Below, one piece after another: positions 46,255-59,472 of a stretch of 64,000 nt of DNA. Position 1 is the first letter of the stretch, and each line of letters begins with the position of its first letter. Under the pieces are notes generated by a model. It was not told the DNA's origin. It did not search any database and saw nothing but the letters and a program-made list of their open reading frames with translations. Position numbers and translations under genes: made by a program. The stretch covers positions 73,240,224 to 73,304,223 of the forward strand of contig CM059971.1 of NCBI GenBank assembly GCA_030490835.1. Reading direction: 5' to 3'. The DNA comes from Annona cherimola (Eukaryota; Streptophyta; Magnoliopsida; Magnoliales; Annonaceae).

Positions 46255-47225
46255 TAATTTCTCATTAATGTAAAATTAAATGAAATTCAATTGATCTACG
46301 TACTTGACATTTTATAGTGTATTTTGTAAGGAAAAACTACAATAACTTTTCATGCTTTTTTTAACTACTATATTTTCCAATCATTTCTACACATTCTTGT
46401 GATACAAGTAGCTTTACTCTAATAATTAACTTTATCTTATCATATCACTTTATTAACTTTTTCAACATTTTTCCCACAACTTTTTCACCTTTTTTGTGGA
46501 TTACCGACATTAGAATACTTGATATTTTATTCTCAAAAATTCTTTGCAATTATTAAATAACTTTAATGTTGATATATTTACTATAACACAATTTTATTTT
46601 TTGACCAGCACAAGTATCCAATCAAAGTAATTTTATATGTTATAACTTAATATCTTAAGGCAAATATAATATGTGAGTTTAGATTATACATGGAATTATA
46701 ATGATATCAAAGGTTAGTGTGTTTTTTGTTTCAGAAAAAAAAGTTAGTATTTTGACTCAAAACAGCCTAGCTATTTTGAATGAAAACCTATATATTACCT
46801 AATAAAAAAGAAATTATATATTTATTAATAATATGTAGGTAGTGATTTAGCATTTTCAAGTTTTTCAAAAGTCTAAACGTCTTATTTGGGCCACCCACAA
46901 GATGATTTTGTGAATTTGAACCACACGAGATGTTCAATGTATCATATTTTGTCATGAAACAATAAATCTCACATAAAATAACCATAATATAATATAAATA
47001 AATTTTAATTACAACATATTTATAAAATAAAATCATTTGATCATATATAACCTTTTAAAATTTTAAATCAAGTTTGATGCTTGGATATATAATTTCAAAT
47101 GATTTTTATTTAAAAATATTTAAAATAAATATAACACCAAAGAAAATAAATTGTTTAAATCACAAAATGGCTCTAAATCAAATGTTTTCGCTTCTGTGGA
47201 AAGTATAAAATATTTCATTGAACCA
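46255..47225. other. AT-rich intergenic DNA, nothing recognised
   Basis: No supported feature. Confidence 0.4.
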
Positions 47226-47277
47226 CAACACCACAAAGAAATTTGCATATGCAACTAGGATTTCCAGCCAAATTTAT

Positions 47278-47508
47278 TTAGGCACCTAGCCATAAAGCAA
47301 TGGCTTCTATGATCAATGGTTCCATGATCTCTTTCTTGTTCCACCCTTTTAATGTAATGAAATATTCTTTGGAGTCTCTAATAACTATAGCAAAGCCCAT
47401 GTATTTCTTTTGTAGGTTTCTCCTTCCATTCACATTAATCTTGAATTTGTTGTCCCCCAATTTATCCCATCCAGCCATCGTAAATTTATCACACATACTT
47501 GATCCCAT
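47278..47508 (-). pseudogene. LINE RNase H remnant
   Basis: Reads KFKINVNGRR, YMGFAIVIRDSKEYFITLKG and MEPLIIEAIALWLGA, the first third of the RNase H seen in the LINE at 9.6-10.8 kb. The rest is missing. Confidence 0.85.
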
Positions 47509-47901
47509 AAAATTTCTAGCCTTCTTGTACTACTCACAATAATCAATGCACCAATCATTGATATCATTGAACACCACTTGGTTACTTCCTCATGAAGTTG
47601 ATTTCGCATATGCCATGCTCACTAGCAGAAGAGGAGGAAAAGTGCAAAAGTGTGTTGCCTTTTTGCCATAGCAAGATGCCTGAAAATATCTTGCATAACC
47701 GACGATTCATTTACTAAAAAGCAGTCTCCAATGATTTTCTATCTTATTACCAACTCACACCAGATAAAAAGATGGTCTATCTTTAGCATAAATAATGCTT
47801 GATTTCTTGCCCCTCTAATCTTATCACCCCATCTATGTCATTTCTAGTGGTTTGGCCAGTGTTAGAGCTAAAATATATGGCAATTTTTTTATGTTGACCA
47901 C

Positions 47902-48545
47902 CTATCCTGAGCACTCACTATATTGCCTAAGGATGTCTAACATTCGATGAGCATCTTCTCTTTTGGCCTTGAGAAAAATTAAAGCATCATTTGCAAAGAA
48001 GAAGTGGATGAGAGTTTGGAAAACATGGGCAAGTTTTAATCCCATTGAGTTGCCTTTATTGGTGGGTGTGAGAGATGAGGAGTGATAGTTCTTATGCATA
48101 AATTAGAAAAAAGTACAGGAAATCGGGTCTCCTTGACTCAACCCTCTAAGTGGACAGAAGGGCTTCATTTTGTATCCATTTAGGGTGACCTCATATGTCA
48201 CATATTGCATATAGCTCATAATCCAATTTATCCACACACCACTGAATTTCATTTTTTCCATCATGAGACTAAGATAGTCTTATTCAACTTTGTCAGATGC
48301 CTTGGATATATCCAACTTTACTGCTATCTCTAGCCTATTTCCTTTCTTTTGGCATCGTAGAGAGTGGACGGCCTTACAAGCGATTAGGATATTGTCTATG
48401 ATGTGATGAATTGGGACAAAAGCACATTGTTGAGATGATATAACTTCATGGAGACAACTTTTTAATTTGTTGGTCAATAATTTGGCTAAGATTTTGTAAG
48501 CCACATTATTTAAAAAAAGTGATTCTATTAGCTCGGACAAAACAA
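47902..48545 (-). pseudogene. LINE reverse transcriptase remnant
   Basis: Contains LNNVAYKILAKLLTNKLKSC, SSQQCAFVPIHHIIDNILIA, KLDISKASDKVE, PLRGLSQGDPIS and FFFANDALIFLKA. These are the conserved reverse transcriptase blocks in order. The catalytic box, normally F-A-D-D in plant LINEs, reads F-A-N-D here. Several stops break the frame. Confidence 0.9.
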
Positions 48546-48589
48546 ATACTCTGCTTAGCTCATCTTAAAAAACTTACTTACAATAACTT

Positions 48590-49080
48590 TTATTCGCTTT
48601 TTTCTCTATACACTTGTTTATCTAAGTGTATTTAATATATAATAAAATTTTACCATTTTTAAACATGTTTATATATTTTTTTAGATTTTTAAGCATCTAT
48701 GTATATATGTATTTAAAATACCATTACCTTTAAAAATATAAAAAAATATATACACATATCCAAAAATAGTAAAACTTGATTTATATGTTAAATACACTTA
48801 GGGTGTGTTTGGGAATAGATAAAACTTTTGATGAAAAGTTTTGAAGAGTAGAAGTTGTCAAATGATGTGATATAATAGGGGTAATGATGAAAAGTAAAGA
48901 TGATAAAGTTAAAATAGATAGGTTAATTGTATGGATAATTGTGTAGAAAATGATTGAAAAGTAGGGTAGTTGTATAGGAAAGTATGAAAAATGATTAAAA
49001 AATATGATAGTTATGGGGAATGAAAAATTTTAGATTAAAAAGTTTTAACTTGACATTTTTTATCAATTACAAACACGCCC
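48590..49080. mobile_element. Foldback MITE followed by a Tourist-like MITE, inside the LINE
   Basis: 48590-48798 is palindromic, with CTAAGTGTATTTAATATA and ATGTTAAATACACTTAG. At 48801 a Tourist-like MITE begins GGGTGTGTTTGG after TTA (48798-48800) and ends CAAACACGCCC at 49080, followed by TCA. Both lie inside the decayed LINE ORF2. Confidence 0.75.
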
Positions 49081-49989
49081 TCAGATAAAAAAGTATATGA
49101 AGAAAAAATAAAAAAAAGGTTATTGTAAATGATTTTTTTAAGGTAGGCTAAGTGAGATATTTGCTTAGCCTGGGCTAATAGGATTATTTCTCTTACATAA
49201 ACTTATAGGGTAAAAATAAAGTGTTCCTACCGCCTTCTTTAAGATCAAAACTATGGTGGTTGGGTTCATATCCGAGAGTTGCCTATGTTGTTGGAGAGAA
49301 TTTTTGGCTTCCATGAAAGATTTGGACATCATAAAAAATCATGCTCCACCATTGACCAATGCTTTTAATAAAAGTCGGCTAGCATGTCATCTAAACTGGG
49401 TATTTTTGCCGGGTTCTTAGGTTTTAGGACTTTAACCAAAGCATCCATGGAGAACAGCTTGATAAGATTTACTTATGAAAATCAAAAATCTTGTTGTAAA
49501 CTAAAATTGAAAATTCTATACATATTTGATGGTTTTGAACTAGTGAAAATATTTTTAAAATGTGATACAATAAGTTCCTACATTTTTTTCTATTTGGATA
49601 ACTTGTTTGCATTCTCATCAAGTAGGGCTTCAATGCAATTACATCTCTGCTTGTTGGTTATTCTATGGGAAATTGATGTGTTTCTATCCCCTTGCTAGAG
49701 CTAATGGACCTTAGCACTTTACCTTGACAATTCCTCCTCATCTTTGAAAAGAAGATGAATATGGTGTTTTATCCCTTTAATTTCTACATCATATCTTTAG
49801 TCAGACGAGCTGTGAGAATTTAGTTTGTGAAGGTCATTTTGCATGTCTTGGATAGCTTGACTGATGTTTCTTCTTTGTTCATAGTTCTATTTGGATAGCC
49901 CGATATTGCATCTATTTATTTTTCCCATCAAAATATCATGTGGTTGGGCCATAAATAAATGACACGAACTCCATATATGATCAATAATG

Positions 49990-50715
49990 GTGTGAACTTC
50001 TTTGTCTCTAGCCCAAAATAATTTATACTTAAAATCCCTCTTGAGTCTCTTTCTATTTTACTATGTGTTGAGAACAAGCTTGAGTGGATGATGATCTGAC
50101 ATGATTGTGGATAGGTGAAAAACTATTGTGAAGAGGAAAGAGTCAGCCATTCGGGACTCAATACACGCCTCGTCTATCGTTTCGCCATGTCATGGTGGAG
50201 CTAATAAAATCTAGATCTACCAAATTGCAACTATTGATCAATTTTCAAAATAGATCCATTTGACATTCAGGTCTTAACCGATAGCTTCTATATTCTAAAG
50301 GACTTGCCACCTCATTAAAGTCTTCCATGATAAGCCACAACGCATCACATTGGTGTTGAGATGTCTAATAAGGTTCCAACACTCCACTCTCTTAGCAATT
50401 TCAAGATGGCCATAAGTACCTATAAACCTCTAACCAGGCAAATCGACATCAATATGATTTTTTGAATAGCTCCATACCTTGATTCCAGCGTCCCCATTCC
50501 ATAGTAAAGCTAGTCCTCTTCTTTCCTCCGAGTCCACTACAAGACAACGCTCAAATTTAAGTTTTCTCCTCACACTCTACATTTCATGTGCTGATCATTT
50601 GGTCTCACTACGGAAGACCACTTTGGAAGCTTATTTCCTGATTAAGTCTAGGAGGCACTGATTCGCACATGGATTCTTAAGCCGACGACAATTCTAAGCT
50701 ATCAGCAACATTAGT
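49990..50715 (-). pseudogene. LINE endonuclease remnant
   Basis: From about 50715 the minus strand reads NCRRLKNPCANQCLLDLIRK, then IMEDFNEVASPLEYRSYRLR near 50330 and IMSDHHPLKLVL near 50100. These are the N-terminal, DFNE and SDHHP motifs of the apurinic-type LINE endonuclease. The frame is broken by stops. Confidence 0.8.
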
Positions 50716-51299
50716 CCAAGGTGGGGCTAAGGTTTCTTTCAACCACCACCTCCTCATCTGCAATGCTCTTCCTTCTCTTTAGTCCTGTGCTCTACTCGTT
50801 GTTGGAGCCCATTTATATCACCTTTAAACAATCTTTTGTCGGATTTGGTCATGATGTGTTCCCTAACCTTTTGTCGAAGTTGACTCCGCCACCTCTTTTG
50901 CCCCTCTTTATCATCTTCCCTTGAGATTTAAAATTTCTTAGCTAGTCATTTAATTTTTCAGAGAAGATTTTGTAGTCTCACGATTTGTCAGAGTGTGCTC
51001 AGTTTATAATTAAAAAATGTCCTTCAACAGTGTATCACTACCTTCAATAGTGTTCTTAGTTTGTTATTGAGAAGTGTCCTTTGGCAATGTACACGTCTGT
51101 TTGTCTAATTTGGCCTTCTGTCCTCTTTATCACATTGGCCTCTATCCATTATTTGCCACTTCTCATCCCTTCTGCTCTACTGTGAAATGCTAAATGGTAC
51201 TTCTGCTTCCGTAATTTGTTATTGGAATCTCTTCTTTGCGGCTAGTGAACTCTCCCCCAAAGGCATCCTTTCCACCAATTAGATGTGATAAATTTATTA

Positions 51300-52640
51300 A
51301 AATAGAGTTATTAACACTTATTTTGTATTCATTTTGAATGCTAGTTTAAGAGAAATATGTAAGTTTATATAGATTTTGCGTTAGTTTTTATCATGGCTGC
51401 ATTTCTTGCATTATGTGTAAATTTCATGTATTTTTAGTTAATTCAATACAAATCATATCATTTTAGGATATTGTAATTGCATTAGATCATTTACGATAAC
51501 ATTTACTTATTTTTGTCTTTTATTATAGGGAACAAATGGTGATTTGCTCATAGACTTTATGCCAAAGTGGTGGAAAGAGAATTCACTACAAGAAAATATC
51601 AAAATGCAAGACAAAGGGTTGGCGCCTCAACCTCAGTTTTGGAATATAAATAGATATTTTAGGGTTTGAAGCTAAGAAGCTAAGGAGCTTGTGGCTGTGG
51701 AGAAAAGAGGAGAAAACCAAGGGTTTCAAGGCAAGAGAGTAATTCAAGCAGACATTCAAGTTGTGTCGCTACAATACATAGAGTTTTATCTCATATTCTC
51801 ATTTCTTTTTTTATTTTCTTTATTCCTTACTTGGGATGATTGTAAAATTAGTTTTTGTGGAATTTAAAATTATGTTTACGAGCTAAATTTTCTTGTGGTA
51901 GGAGATATGGATAATTTGAACTCATAGATTATATTACTTTGATTCCTTGTGCTTGAAATAAATATGTGATTGTACTGTAACTTGTGTTGCACGGGATTAC
52001 CCTTATATATCATGCTTAATACATTTGCAAACTTATCTACCTTGTAGATTGATTTAATATCCAGATTTGTAATTAGAAAAGTAAGATTTAGATAAGGTCC
52101 ATTATAAGGCACATGTTTCTATTTGCTTGTGGTAGTTAGATGTTAATATGGATAGAGATATATCTATCAATCTTATGTAATCTTGATTAGGTTATATGGT
52201 TATCAATATTATTTTACTTAGTTGCATGAGAATATGATAATTAACTAAACCATAGTTAGGTTTGTATATGTTGGAAAACATATACTTGAACGTAGGATAG
52301 TAATCTTTGTATGACCAATCTAAAAAGGAACCAATTTGACATAGTTGTGAGTCAATAAATTCATACTTCCATTCATTAAAATCATCTCAAGGTAATCTTA
52401 ACCCATTGCTATCCCATCCTTAATCATTTAATGTTTTAATTAGTTAAGTTGAATTTAATTGTTTAATATAATTTTCATTAAATTTTCAAATCACTTAAAA
52501 CAATTGAGATTCAAGGTAGTACTACGTTTAAATGCAATCCCCATGAGAATAATACTCTATTAACTCTTTATTACTTGAATGATATGTATACTTGTGTAAA
52601 AATGAGTATTTTATTAGACACATACACAACTTGACAAGAT
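51300..52640 (-). repeat. GGCGCC-rich LTR-like repeat, copy B
   Basis: Lies in the same plus-strand order as copy A at 1537-3412: a TTATTATAGGGAACAAATGG junction, GTTGGCGCCTCAACC, ACCTTGTAGATTGATTTAAT, AAGGAACCAATTTGACATAG and ATACTCTATTAACTCTTTAT. It has fewer GGCGCC motifs than copy A and splits the LINE. Its orientation label follows the host LINE only for convenience. Confidence 0.6.
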
Positions 52641-53990
52641 GTTGTTAATAAGATTCTGATTTCTATTCACTATTGCACTCATGACAATGTCTTTTGTCCT
52701 TTCCATGTGGGTGTATATTTACGTCCTTCTGCAAATGTGATAATGGATTCGGTATCTCAACATTACGACTTAAAGCACAAGCAATTGGACTTCCTTTTGA
52801 AGTTGATTGTCCTACTACATTTAATTTTATACTTGTCCCACTTAGGAAGTGGTGAAGAGTAATAGCCAAAGAAAAAGTATCAGTTGCCTCTGCCAAATTT
52901 CCTGTCTTATGATGTAAAAGCAAGTTTTGTTCCCCCAAAGCTTGGTGAGTTGTCTCTCCATTACCGCCCCTATATAGCTATTCTGTGATGCCATATGCAC
53001 ATGAAGCTTGCCGATTCCCCCGATTGCTAGATAGTTTGCACTTGTACATCCAAATTTTCGTGGCTTACCCCACATTCTCCTTCCCTTTACGAGTGCTCCT
53101 CTCTGCCCTTTGTTTAGCTATCCCAAATTGTCGCATTTCCTCCATGTCATCCCCATTGTTTGGATTTTTCCATAATCTGAGCTCTAAACTGGGGGCTCTG
53201 TGATGTCCACAATGTTGTCCTTCTCCCATTCCTCTATCTAATAATCGATCTATTTTGCTGCTTGAGTTGTCCTCGGATATATGTTTTTGTGGCTCCACCC
53301 TATTTCCCTTGCCTTGGTCATCTTTTAGCCTCATAGATCTTGTCCTTACTCATAGGTAATTGTCATATGAGATGTCTCCCTCTCTTAGCTGCTGCCCCTA
53401 TCTCTTAAACTCACTACACTTCTTGTATGTGCGTTCCATTACCCCACAAAAGTAGCAAAAGATGAGGAGTTTTTTATATTGGAAGGAGACTCACCTCTTA
53501 CTTTGGTTACCCATTTTGATAAAAATCCCTCTCCTTAAGGGTTCCTTAGCATTGATGACCACCTTCAATTCTAGCATTGGCCTATCAAACTACTCCAATG
53601 TGATTTTATACAAAAAAGGAAGACTACTAAAATGAAGCCACAAAGGAGATTAGTTGTCTCTTAAACAGCCATAGCCACTCTTTCAAAATCCATCATTTAT
53701 CTTCATCATCATTGAATGTTACAATATATATATTCTTCCCAAGTTCAGTGAAGAGGAAATTTTCTTTGGATCTCCATAATTACCACATCATTAATTTGAA
53801 TAACTCTTTAATGTAGGTCTTGGTAGCCCAGATGGAATGGAGAGTTGCAGCTTGTTCTCCTGGACCTATCCGTTGAACATACCCCTTCATTAATGTCGAT
53901 GTCTAAAGCTTATCTAGCCAGAAATTATCCATATTTATAGCCATCTACTCCTTGTAGCTGCTCAAGCTGTCTTGCCTCCTTATTCGTTCA
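52641..53990 (-). pseudogene. LINE ORF1 remnant
   Basis: Broken minus-strand text includes MAINMDNFWLDKL at the start near 53945 and, further on, a basic region with KDDQGKGNRVEPQKH. Position upstream of the endonuclease, basic character and decay at the same level as ORF2 support ORF1 of the same LINE. No complete domain can be shown. Confidence 0.6.
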
Positions 53991-54030
53991 ATTTCCCTCT
54001 TTCGTTCGAAACCTTAAATGACCTCCACCC

Positions 54031-55410
54031 TGTCTGGAGTGCGAAAGCTTTACCTATCGACACAAACATAGGAGAGGATGGAGTAATAATAATTAAGAGT
54101 AAAGAGAATATTTGCCACCAATCGAATAGCCAAGCGGTTGACATAAATGAGTTGAGAGTGTGTAGAATAGTAAGTCCAAGATTCTAAGTTGGGTAGAGCC
54201 ATGTATCTCATTATCTCTCTTCGGGAGTTGTCATCTATGAAGTATATTTTATAATAGATATAATAAATTTTTCATCAAAATATCAAAATACTAAAAGTGA
54301 AATGAGTTATATACAGAAAGAGTATCATAGAAGCATTACCCTACTTTAATTAGGCGCACTTTACCTGGTCCTTTCCTATCTTTTTATTTTTTTGGTCTTC
54401 TTTTACATATTTTTATTAGATATAAAATGCGTTTTAAGTTACATAAAAATTGGATTGTTATTCCATATACGGTATTCATTTCCAAGGAAGTCTTCACTGC
54501 CGTGAATGGCGAGGCTTTGGCGTATGGCAGCAGCAAGCCAGCAACGCATGCATGTGAGAAGTCCAGCATAGATAGAAATGGAATTTTTGCCGAAAATTTT
54601 ATATTTTTATATTTTTTAGCCAGGAAAAGAAGTGAGACAAGGAACTGACGAAGAAGAAAAAAGAGAGAAGAGAAAAAGCAGGATGGCCCAGGCCCCAGGC
54701 TACTGTAGCCGTCTTTGTTGGCATTTGATTTTGTTGCTGCCATGCAATTGCTGCAAGCCTGCGAGGCAGAGGCGTGCATGTGGCTGTGCTTTTGGCTGCT
54801 GCCATGGCGCGCATGCGAGAGTGTCTTCTAGAAATAATGCAGTCCTTTGAAATTTTTGTACATGTTGGTCAATGAAAAAGAAGGTTTGGATGGATGGATG
54901 CACAGCTGTGAATTTGGACATCCTTTTCGATCTAGCCAATTGCTCACCTCCATGCAAATCGCAATGCGCATGGGCATCATCCCTTTAGACTAAAGGATAT
55001 CGTTCAGATTATGCAGTTCATTTAAAATTAAAAATTTATATTAAAAATGAGAAAAATAGTATGAAAATGGGGAAAATTAAGGTTGCTATATATTAGAAAA
55101 TAAAAAATTACACTGGAACTATCGAAAAAGAATTTTAATAGACAATTTCGTCTAATTCTCAACTCCACGCATTTAATTATAGGATGATCTTGATCAGGCC
55201 TTTAAAAAATTTGGAAAATATTACGGAATAAAGGGTAATAATTTGGAAAGCTCACAGGAGAGTGGTTTCCCTTCACTCCCCGAAATATTTTTGACCTAAT
55301 ATTTTAAATCTTAAATACTTAAATATCATACTTTTTTCATTTCTAGCCTTATATTCTAATATTTTTTTTACACACTTACCTAATTTATTTTCACTTTATT
55401 TCTATTCTAT
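54031..55410. other. Mixed DNA with a GC-rich patch, no supported gene
   Basis: At 54490-54830 the base composition rises and motifs such as GGCTGCTGCCATGG and GCATGCGAG occur, with overlapping open stretches on both strands. No family is recognised and no splice pattern emerges. Confidence 0.4.
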
Positions 55411-56066
55411 CATATCATTCTCACACCTTAGAGTGAACAAACCAAAGAGTAAAAGGAATAAATATAAAATGGATAAAGTAATTGTATACAAGAATATACA
55501 AATGATGAGTCATGATAGTTGTTAATTCGGGCCATAAACCATTTTTTTAAGAAAATTATTATCCTAAAGATTCGTTTGGTAATATGAGCAAGGATAGAAG
55601 TGGGGAAGAAATTAGGAAGAAAATATTTTAAAAATATATGAAAATAATGTAATATAATAGAGGTAAACTAGTAATAAATAAGATAATTATGTGTGATAAT
55701 GATTAGTGTATATGAGTAAAAAAAAAAAAAGTATGATCATATCACTCTCACACCTTGGAGTAAATAAACTAAAGAGTAAAAGAAATAAAGATAAAATGGA
55801 TAAGGTAATTGTATAAAAGAATACACAAATGATGAGTCATGATAGTTGTTAATTCGGGCCATAAACTTATTTTTTAGAAAATTACTATTCTAAAGATTCA
55901 TTTGGTAATATGAGCAAGGATAGAAGTGGGGAAGTAATTATGAAGAAAATATTTTTAAAAAATATGAAAGTAATGTGATATAATAGAGTTAAAATAGTAA
56001 TAAATAAGATAGTTATGTGAGATAATGATTAGTGTATATGAGTAAAAATGGAAAAAGTATGATAAT
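55411..56066. repeat. 327-bp tandem duplication
   Basis: Copies begin at 55411 (CATATCATTCTCACACC) and 55738 (CATATCACTCTCACACC). Both contain ATGATGAGTCATGATAGTTG and GAGCAAGGATAGAAGTGGGG. They are over 90 percent alike by eye. The unit has MITE-like ends, so a MITE may have been duplicated. Confidence 0.85.
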
Positions 56067-56139
56067 TAGATAATTATAAAATATCAATTATTTTTTGAAG
56101 TATACGAGTGAGAGATAAGAAAGTGGATTCCTATTCACT

Positions 56140-56320
56140 TTTATTATCAAAGTGAATTTAAAAGTGTATTTAATTTATATAACAACTTTTACTTGAGATA
56201 CATATATTTTTTGAATTTTGAAAATGAATAAAATACTTCTCCATATTTAAAATCTTCAAAAATATATATCAAAAATAGTAAAACTTAGTATATAAGTTAA
56301 ATACACTTAAGACAACAATT
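56140..56320. mobile_element. Foldback MITE, degenerate
   Basis: AAAGTGTATTTAATTTATAT at the left mirrors ATATAAGTTAAATACACTTA at the right; same family as 48590-48798. Confidence 0.6.
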
Positions 56321-57790
56321 TTACAAAAAATAACAAATAAAGGTTTATTGACCAGGATGGTAAATGATACTGTAAGCAAAAGCTAACAATATCACTACTA
56401 AAAATGATTAAAATATAAATATAATATAAACAATATTAGAATATAAAAATAAGGTAAGAAAAAGGAGCGTGTTTTATTCAGGCGCCGCATCTTGTACAGA
56501 TGACGAGCCGGTTTCGCACTTCCGGTCTCACACATGGATGCACAATGTTTTGAGAAGCATGTGATGAGATCGTTCGTGCCGACTTGTTGCTCCTGCTTTG
56601 TTATTTTCTGCATGATTTCTGATATTAGACAGAGAAAGACGGTAGCCGCATGCTATCGAGGCGCATTGCATGCGGCGGCTCGACGCGAACAGGGGCAGAC
56701 AACACCCGAGTAGCATCCACGCTCTAATAAATATTAAATTCTGCAAAAGTAATTGAACATATTTATATGTTCAATAACAATTAGTTTTGTAAGATCTCTA
56801 CGTTAGAAGGGTGGACCGAAATTAAAGGCCACTACAATAAAAATCTTTTGTACAATTATGTATTTGCAGTAAAATATGGTTTGACTGTAAATAATAATTA
56901 AGGTATATATGAACTCTTAATTATACTTGCACCCAACTAGAAAATCACTATATTTAATATTATGTGTAGGAAATTTTTTTTTATCAAATAGCATTATAAA
57001 TTTTTTAAAAATAAAATGATCTCATTCTTTGGCACGTAAAGTCCCGCATGTAGCCACGATCAAAAAAGTTCCCGTATGTGGCCAAAAAACGCAACCAATA
57101 TATTTGCTGCAAATACTTATTTGTAGTCGAAAAATCAAATGCAGCTAAATTCATGTTCATAGCACCAAATTAACTACTTTATTTAAGAAATTTACGATAA
57201 TGGGCTTAGATCACTAAAAGAAAGGAATCATTAAATTAACTAAATAAAAGTTAAATTTATTTTAAGAAGAATCAGTAGATTTCAAAACTACAGCCAATCA
57301 CTCAAAATTTTTAAATTTCCAATTGCACTTCTTTAAGATTGGGTAATTGTTTGGACAACCCTATTATAATTTTTACAATCTTATCATAAGCAGAGGCATA
57401 TGGAGCTAGAGGCAACTGCCTCTCTGAATTTTTGTTGTAGCAAAACACGCAACTAGTTTATTGGTTCAATATGCTTGTTAGTAGCCAAACGACATCAAAT
57501 GCACCCAATTCACGCTATATAGAACCAAATTAATTACTTAAGAAAATTTGCAGTAACGGGCGAGAAAAGAATCCCTAAAAAGAAAGGGATCAAATAAAAG
57601 TTAAATTTATTTTAAGGAGAATCAGAAGATTGCAGAACTGACTTCTACTAATCACTTAAAACCTCTTAAATTTCCAATTGCATAATTTCATTTTAGAATT
57701 TATATGTTTTACTATTGGCCTTTTCAAAAAAAAAAAAAACATTTTCAAGTTTTAAATCGTTATAAAACAAACCTTAGCTCACATATTACT
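56321..57790. other. Intergenic DNA with one GC-richer patch
   Basis: 56460-56720 is GC-richer (GGCGCCGCATCTTG, GCATGCGGCGGCTCGACG), but no gene is recognised. Two related stretches, 57080-57290 and 57430-57650, share TTAAATTTATTTTAAG and AGAATCAG, hinting at an old duplication. The rest is AT-rich. Confidence 0.4.
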
Positions 57791-57794
57791 TTAA

Positions 57795-58015
57795 GGGTCC
57801 ATTCATTAAAAGGTAAAAAAAGCTAGGAAAAATTTTGTGAGAAAAATTTTAAAAAGTGAGAAACTTATGCCATATGATAGGAATAGTGATTGTGAATAAA
57901 AAAATAAAAGTAAAGTAGATGTCACAGTTGTATGAAAAGATTTAAAAAATATTAAAATACATGGATAACAACAAAAAATATCGCAATTTTTTAAAATTTC
58001 TTTCCAAATAGACAC
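57795..58015. mobile_element. Tourist-like MITE (TAA duplication)
   Basis: Ends GGGTCCATTCATT and CCAAATAGACAC, flanked by TAA at 57792-57794 and 58016-58018. Confidence 0.65.
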
Positions 58016-58626
58016 TAAGCAGCGTGTGAATGGAAACTATTGTAAAATTTTCTAAAATGTCAAGGGTCTACCGAAATAATTGACTTATAAGGGTAATTTT
58101 TCCATTCGATTGAAAATATCAAGCATGTAATATTTTTCTGTAAAGAATTAAAATTCATAGGATTTATTTTGGAACCATTATACTACCCATACTAGAAAAA
58201 ATTTATTTATTTGGAATATTTATTAAATGTAGTACGCATATTTGACGTTTTTGAAAATAAGTGGATATATTTAGATTTTTGGTCTGAGTATATTTGAGAT
58301 AAATCGTATACTGTTTAGGATTATCCAATTGTATATGTAGTTGTTGTTTGGCTATTCTAGATTTTGAATATTTTGAAATATCTCCTTTTCTCGTATATAA
58401 CATCTGCACTTTTTATTATATAACAATTTTAGTTTTCCTGCTTATTGTCTATATTTGCATGGCATATTCAAAAGGATATTAAGTTGCTGGATGAGATAGA
58501 GAAATGAAATGAGAATGTGATGTGCAATAAGAACGAAAAATTATAGCAAAAATAGAAAAAATATATTATAAATTGAAAATTGAAAATCTCATTTACTTCA
58601 TGATTTTAATGGGATGAGGATGTTAA

Positions 58627-58914
58627 AGGCATGTTTAGCAACACTAAAAACTTTTCACTCTCTCGGTAACTATCATATTTTTAATTATTTGTTCATATAT
58701 TTTTTTTTATAAAACTACCATATTTTTCAATCATTTATACGCAACTACCTACATAACTACCTTATCTATTTTAACATTATTATATTTACTCATCGTTATT
58801 ACTCTTATCACATGATATCATTTTTGCATCATATCACATCATTTTCTTAGATTTTAAAATTTTTTACACAAAAATCTTTTTTTAAAAGTTTGAATACTTC
58901 CCAAATATAGCATA
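58627..58914. mobile_element. Tourist-like MITE, degenerate
   Basis: Ends AGGCATGTTTAGCAAC and CTTCCCAAATATAGC; interior CTATTTTAACATTATTATAT follows the family pattern. A short direct duplication of ATCACATGATATCATTTT-type text lies near the right end. Confidence 0.6.
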
Positions 58915-59472
58915 GATTAAAAAGTATTGTTGTATATTTGAAATGGATAGAATTGTATGAGAATAAGGAGAAATTATATGGTATATAAGAAAAAATGGAT
59001 AATTATTTATTAGGAATAAAAAATATTTTTGAAAATGAAGAATTTTATTTCATCGCATTATAACTGTGAACTAAAAGGTCTGCCCAGGAAAAAGTTAAAG
59101 TAAAATTGTAAAAGTGGGAAGATAATTATATCATAACGTGCATAAAAATGAGTAGGGTTATTTTGAATAGACCCACTACATATGATCTTAATTTTACATA
59201 TACTCGTCAAATTTCAAATATACATGCATCCTATTGATTAAATTTCATTTATGCCCATTTTGTCAACATGGGTATGAAGAATTGTTCATGCTCATGTGAA
59301 ATGTTTGAAATATCCTTCCCATGTTAGGACGACGTGCTAATGTTGGATTTGATGAGCTTGTTGGTACTTGCTGTAAGGAGGGATCTGAAAATTAGGTTGC
59401 TGAGGGCATTGACAATGTAAAGTTTCTCTAATTTTTAAAATTTTCAATTCATAATCGAAAACAAAAACCACA
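58915..59472. other. AT-rich intergenic DNA, nothing recognised
   Basis: No supported feature. Confidence 0.4.

Larger units (their letters stand above)
47226..54030 (-). mobile_element. Decayed, nearly full-length L1-like LINE with nested inserts
   Basis: The minus strand holds remnants in the LINE order. ORF1 with a nucleic-acid-binding type region is at about 53990-52641. The ORF2 endonuclease is at about 50715-49990, the reverse transcriptase at 48545-47902 and the start of an RNase H at 47508-47278. It is interrupted by the GGCGCC-rich repeat copy B (51300-52640) and by MITEs at 48590-49080. The stretch between reverse transcriptase and RNase H is short, and the RNase H stops after EAIALWLGA, so parts have been deleted. 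Stops occur throughout; no functional protein remains. Confidence 0.85.

Noticed and set aside
54384..54957. Several overlapping open frames in the GC-rich patch
   Set aside because: Frames on both strands overlap without a clear winner and contain low-complexity Ala/Cys/Gln text.
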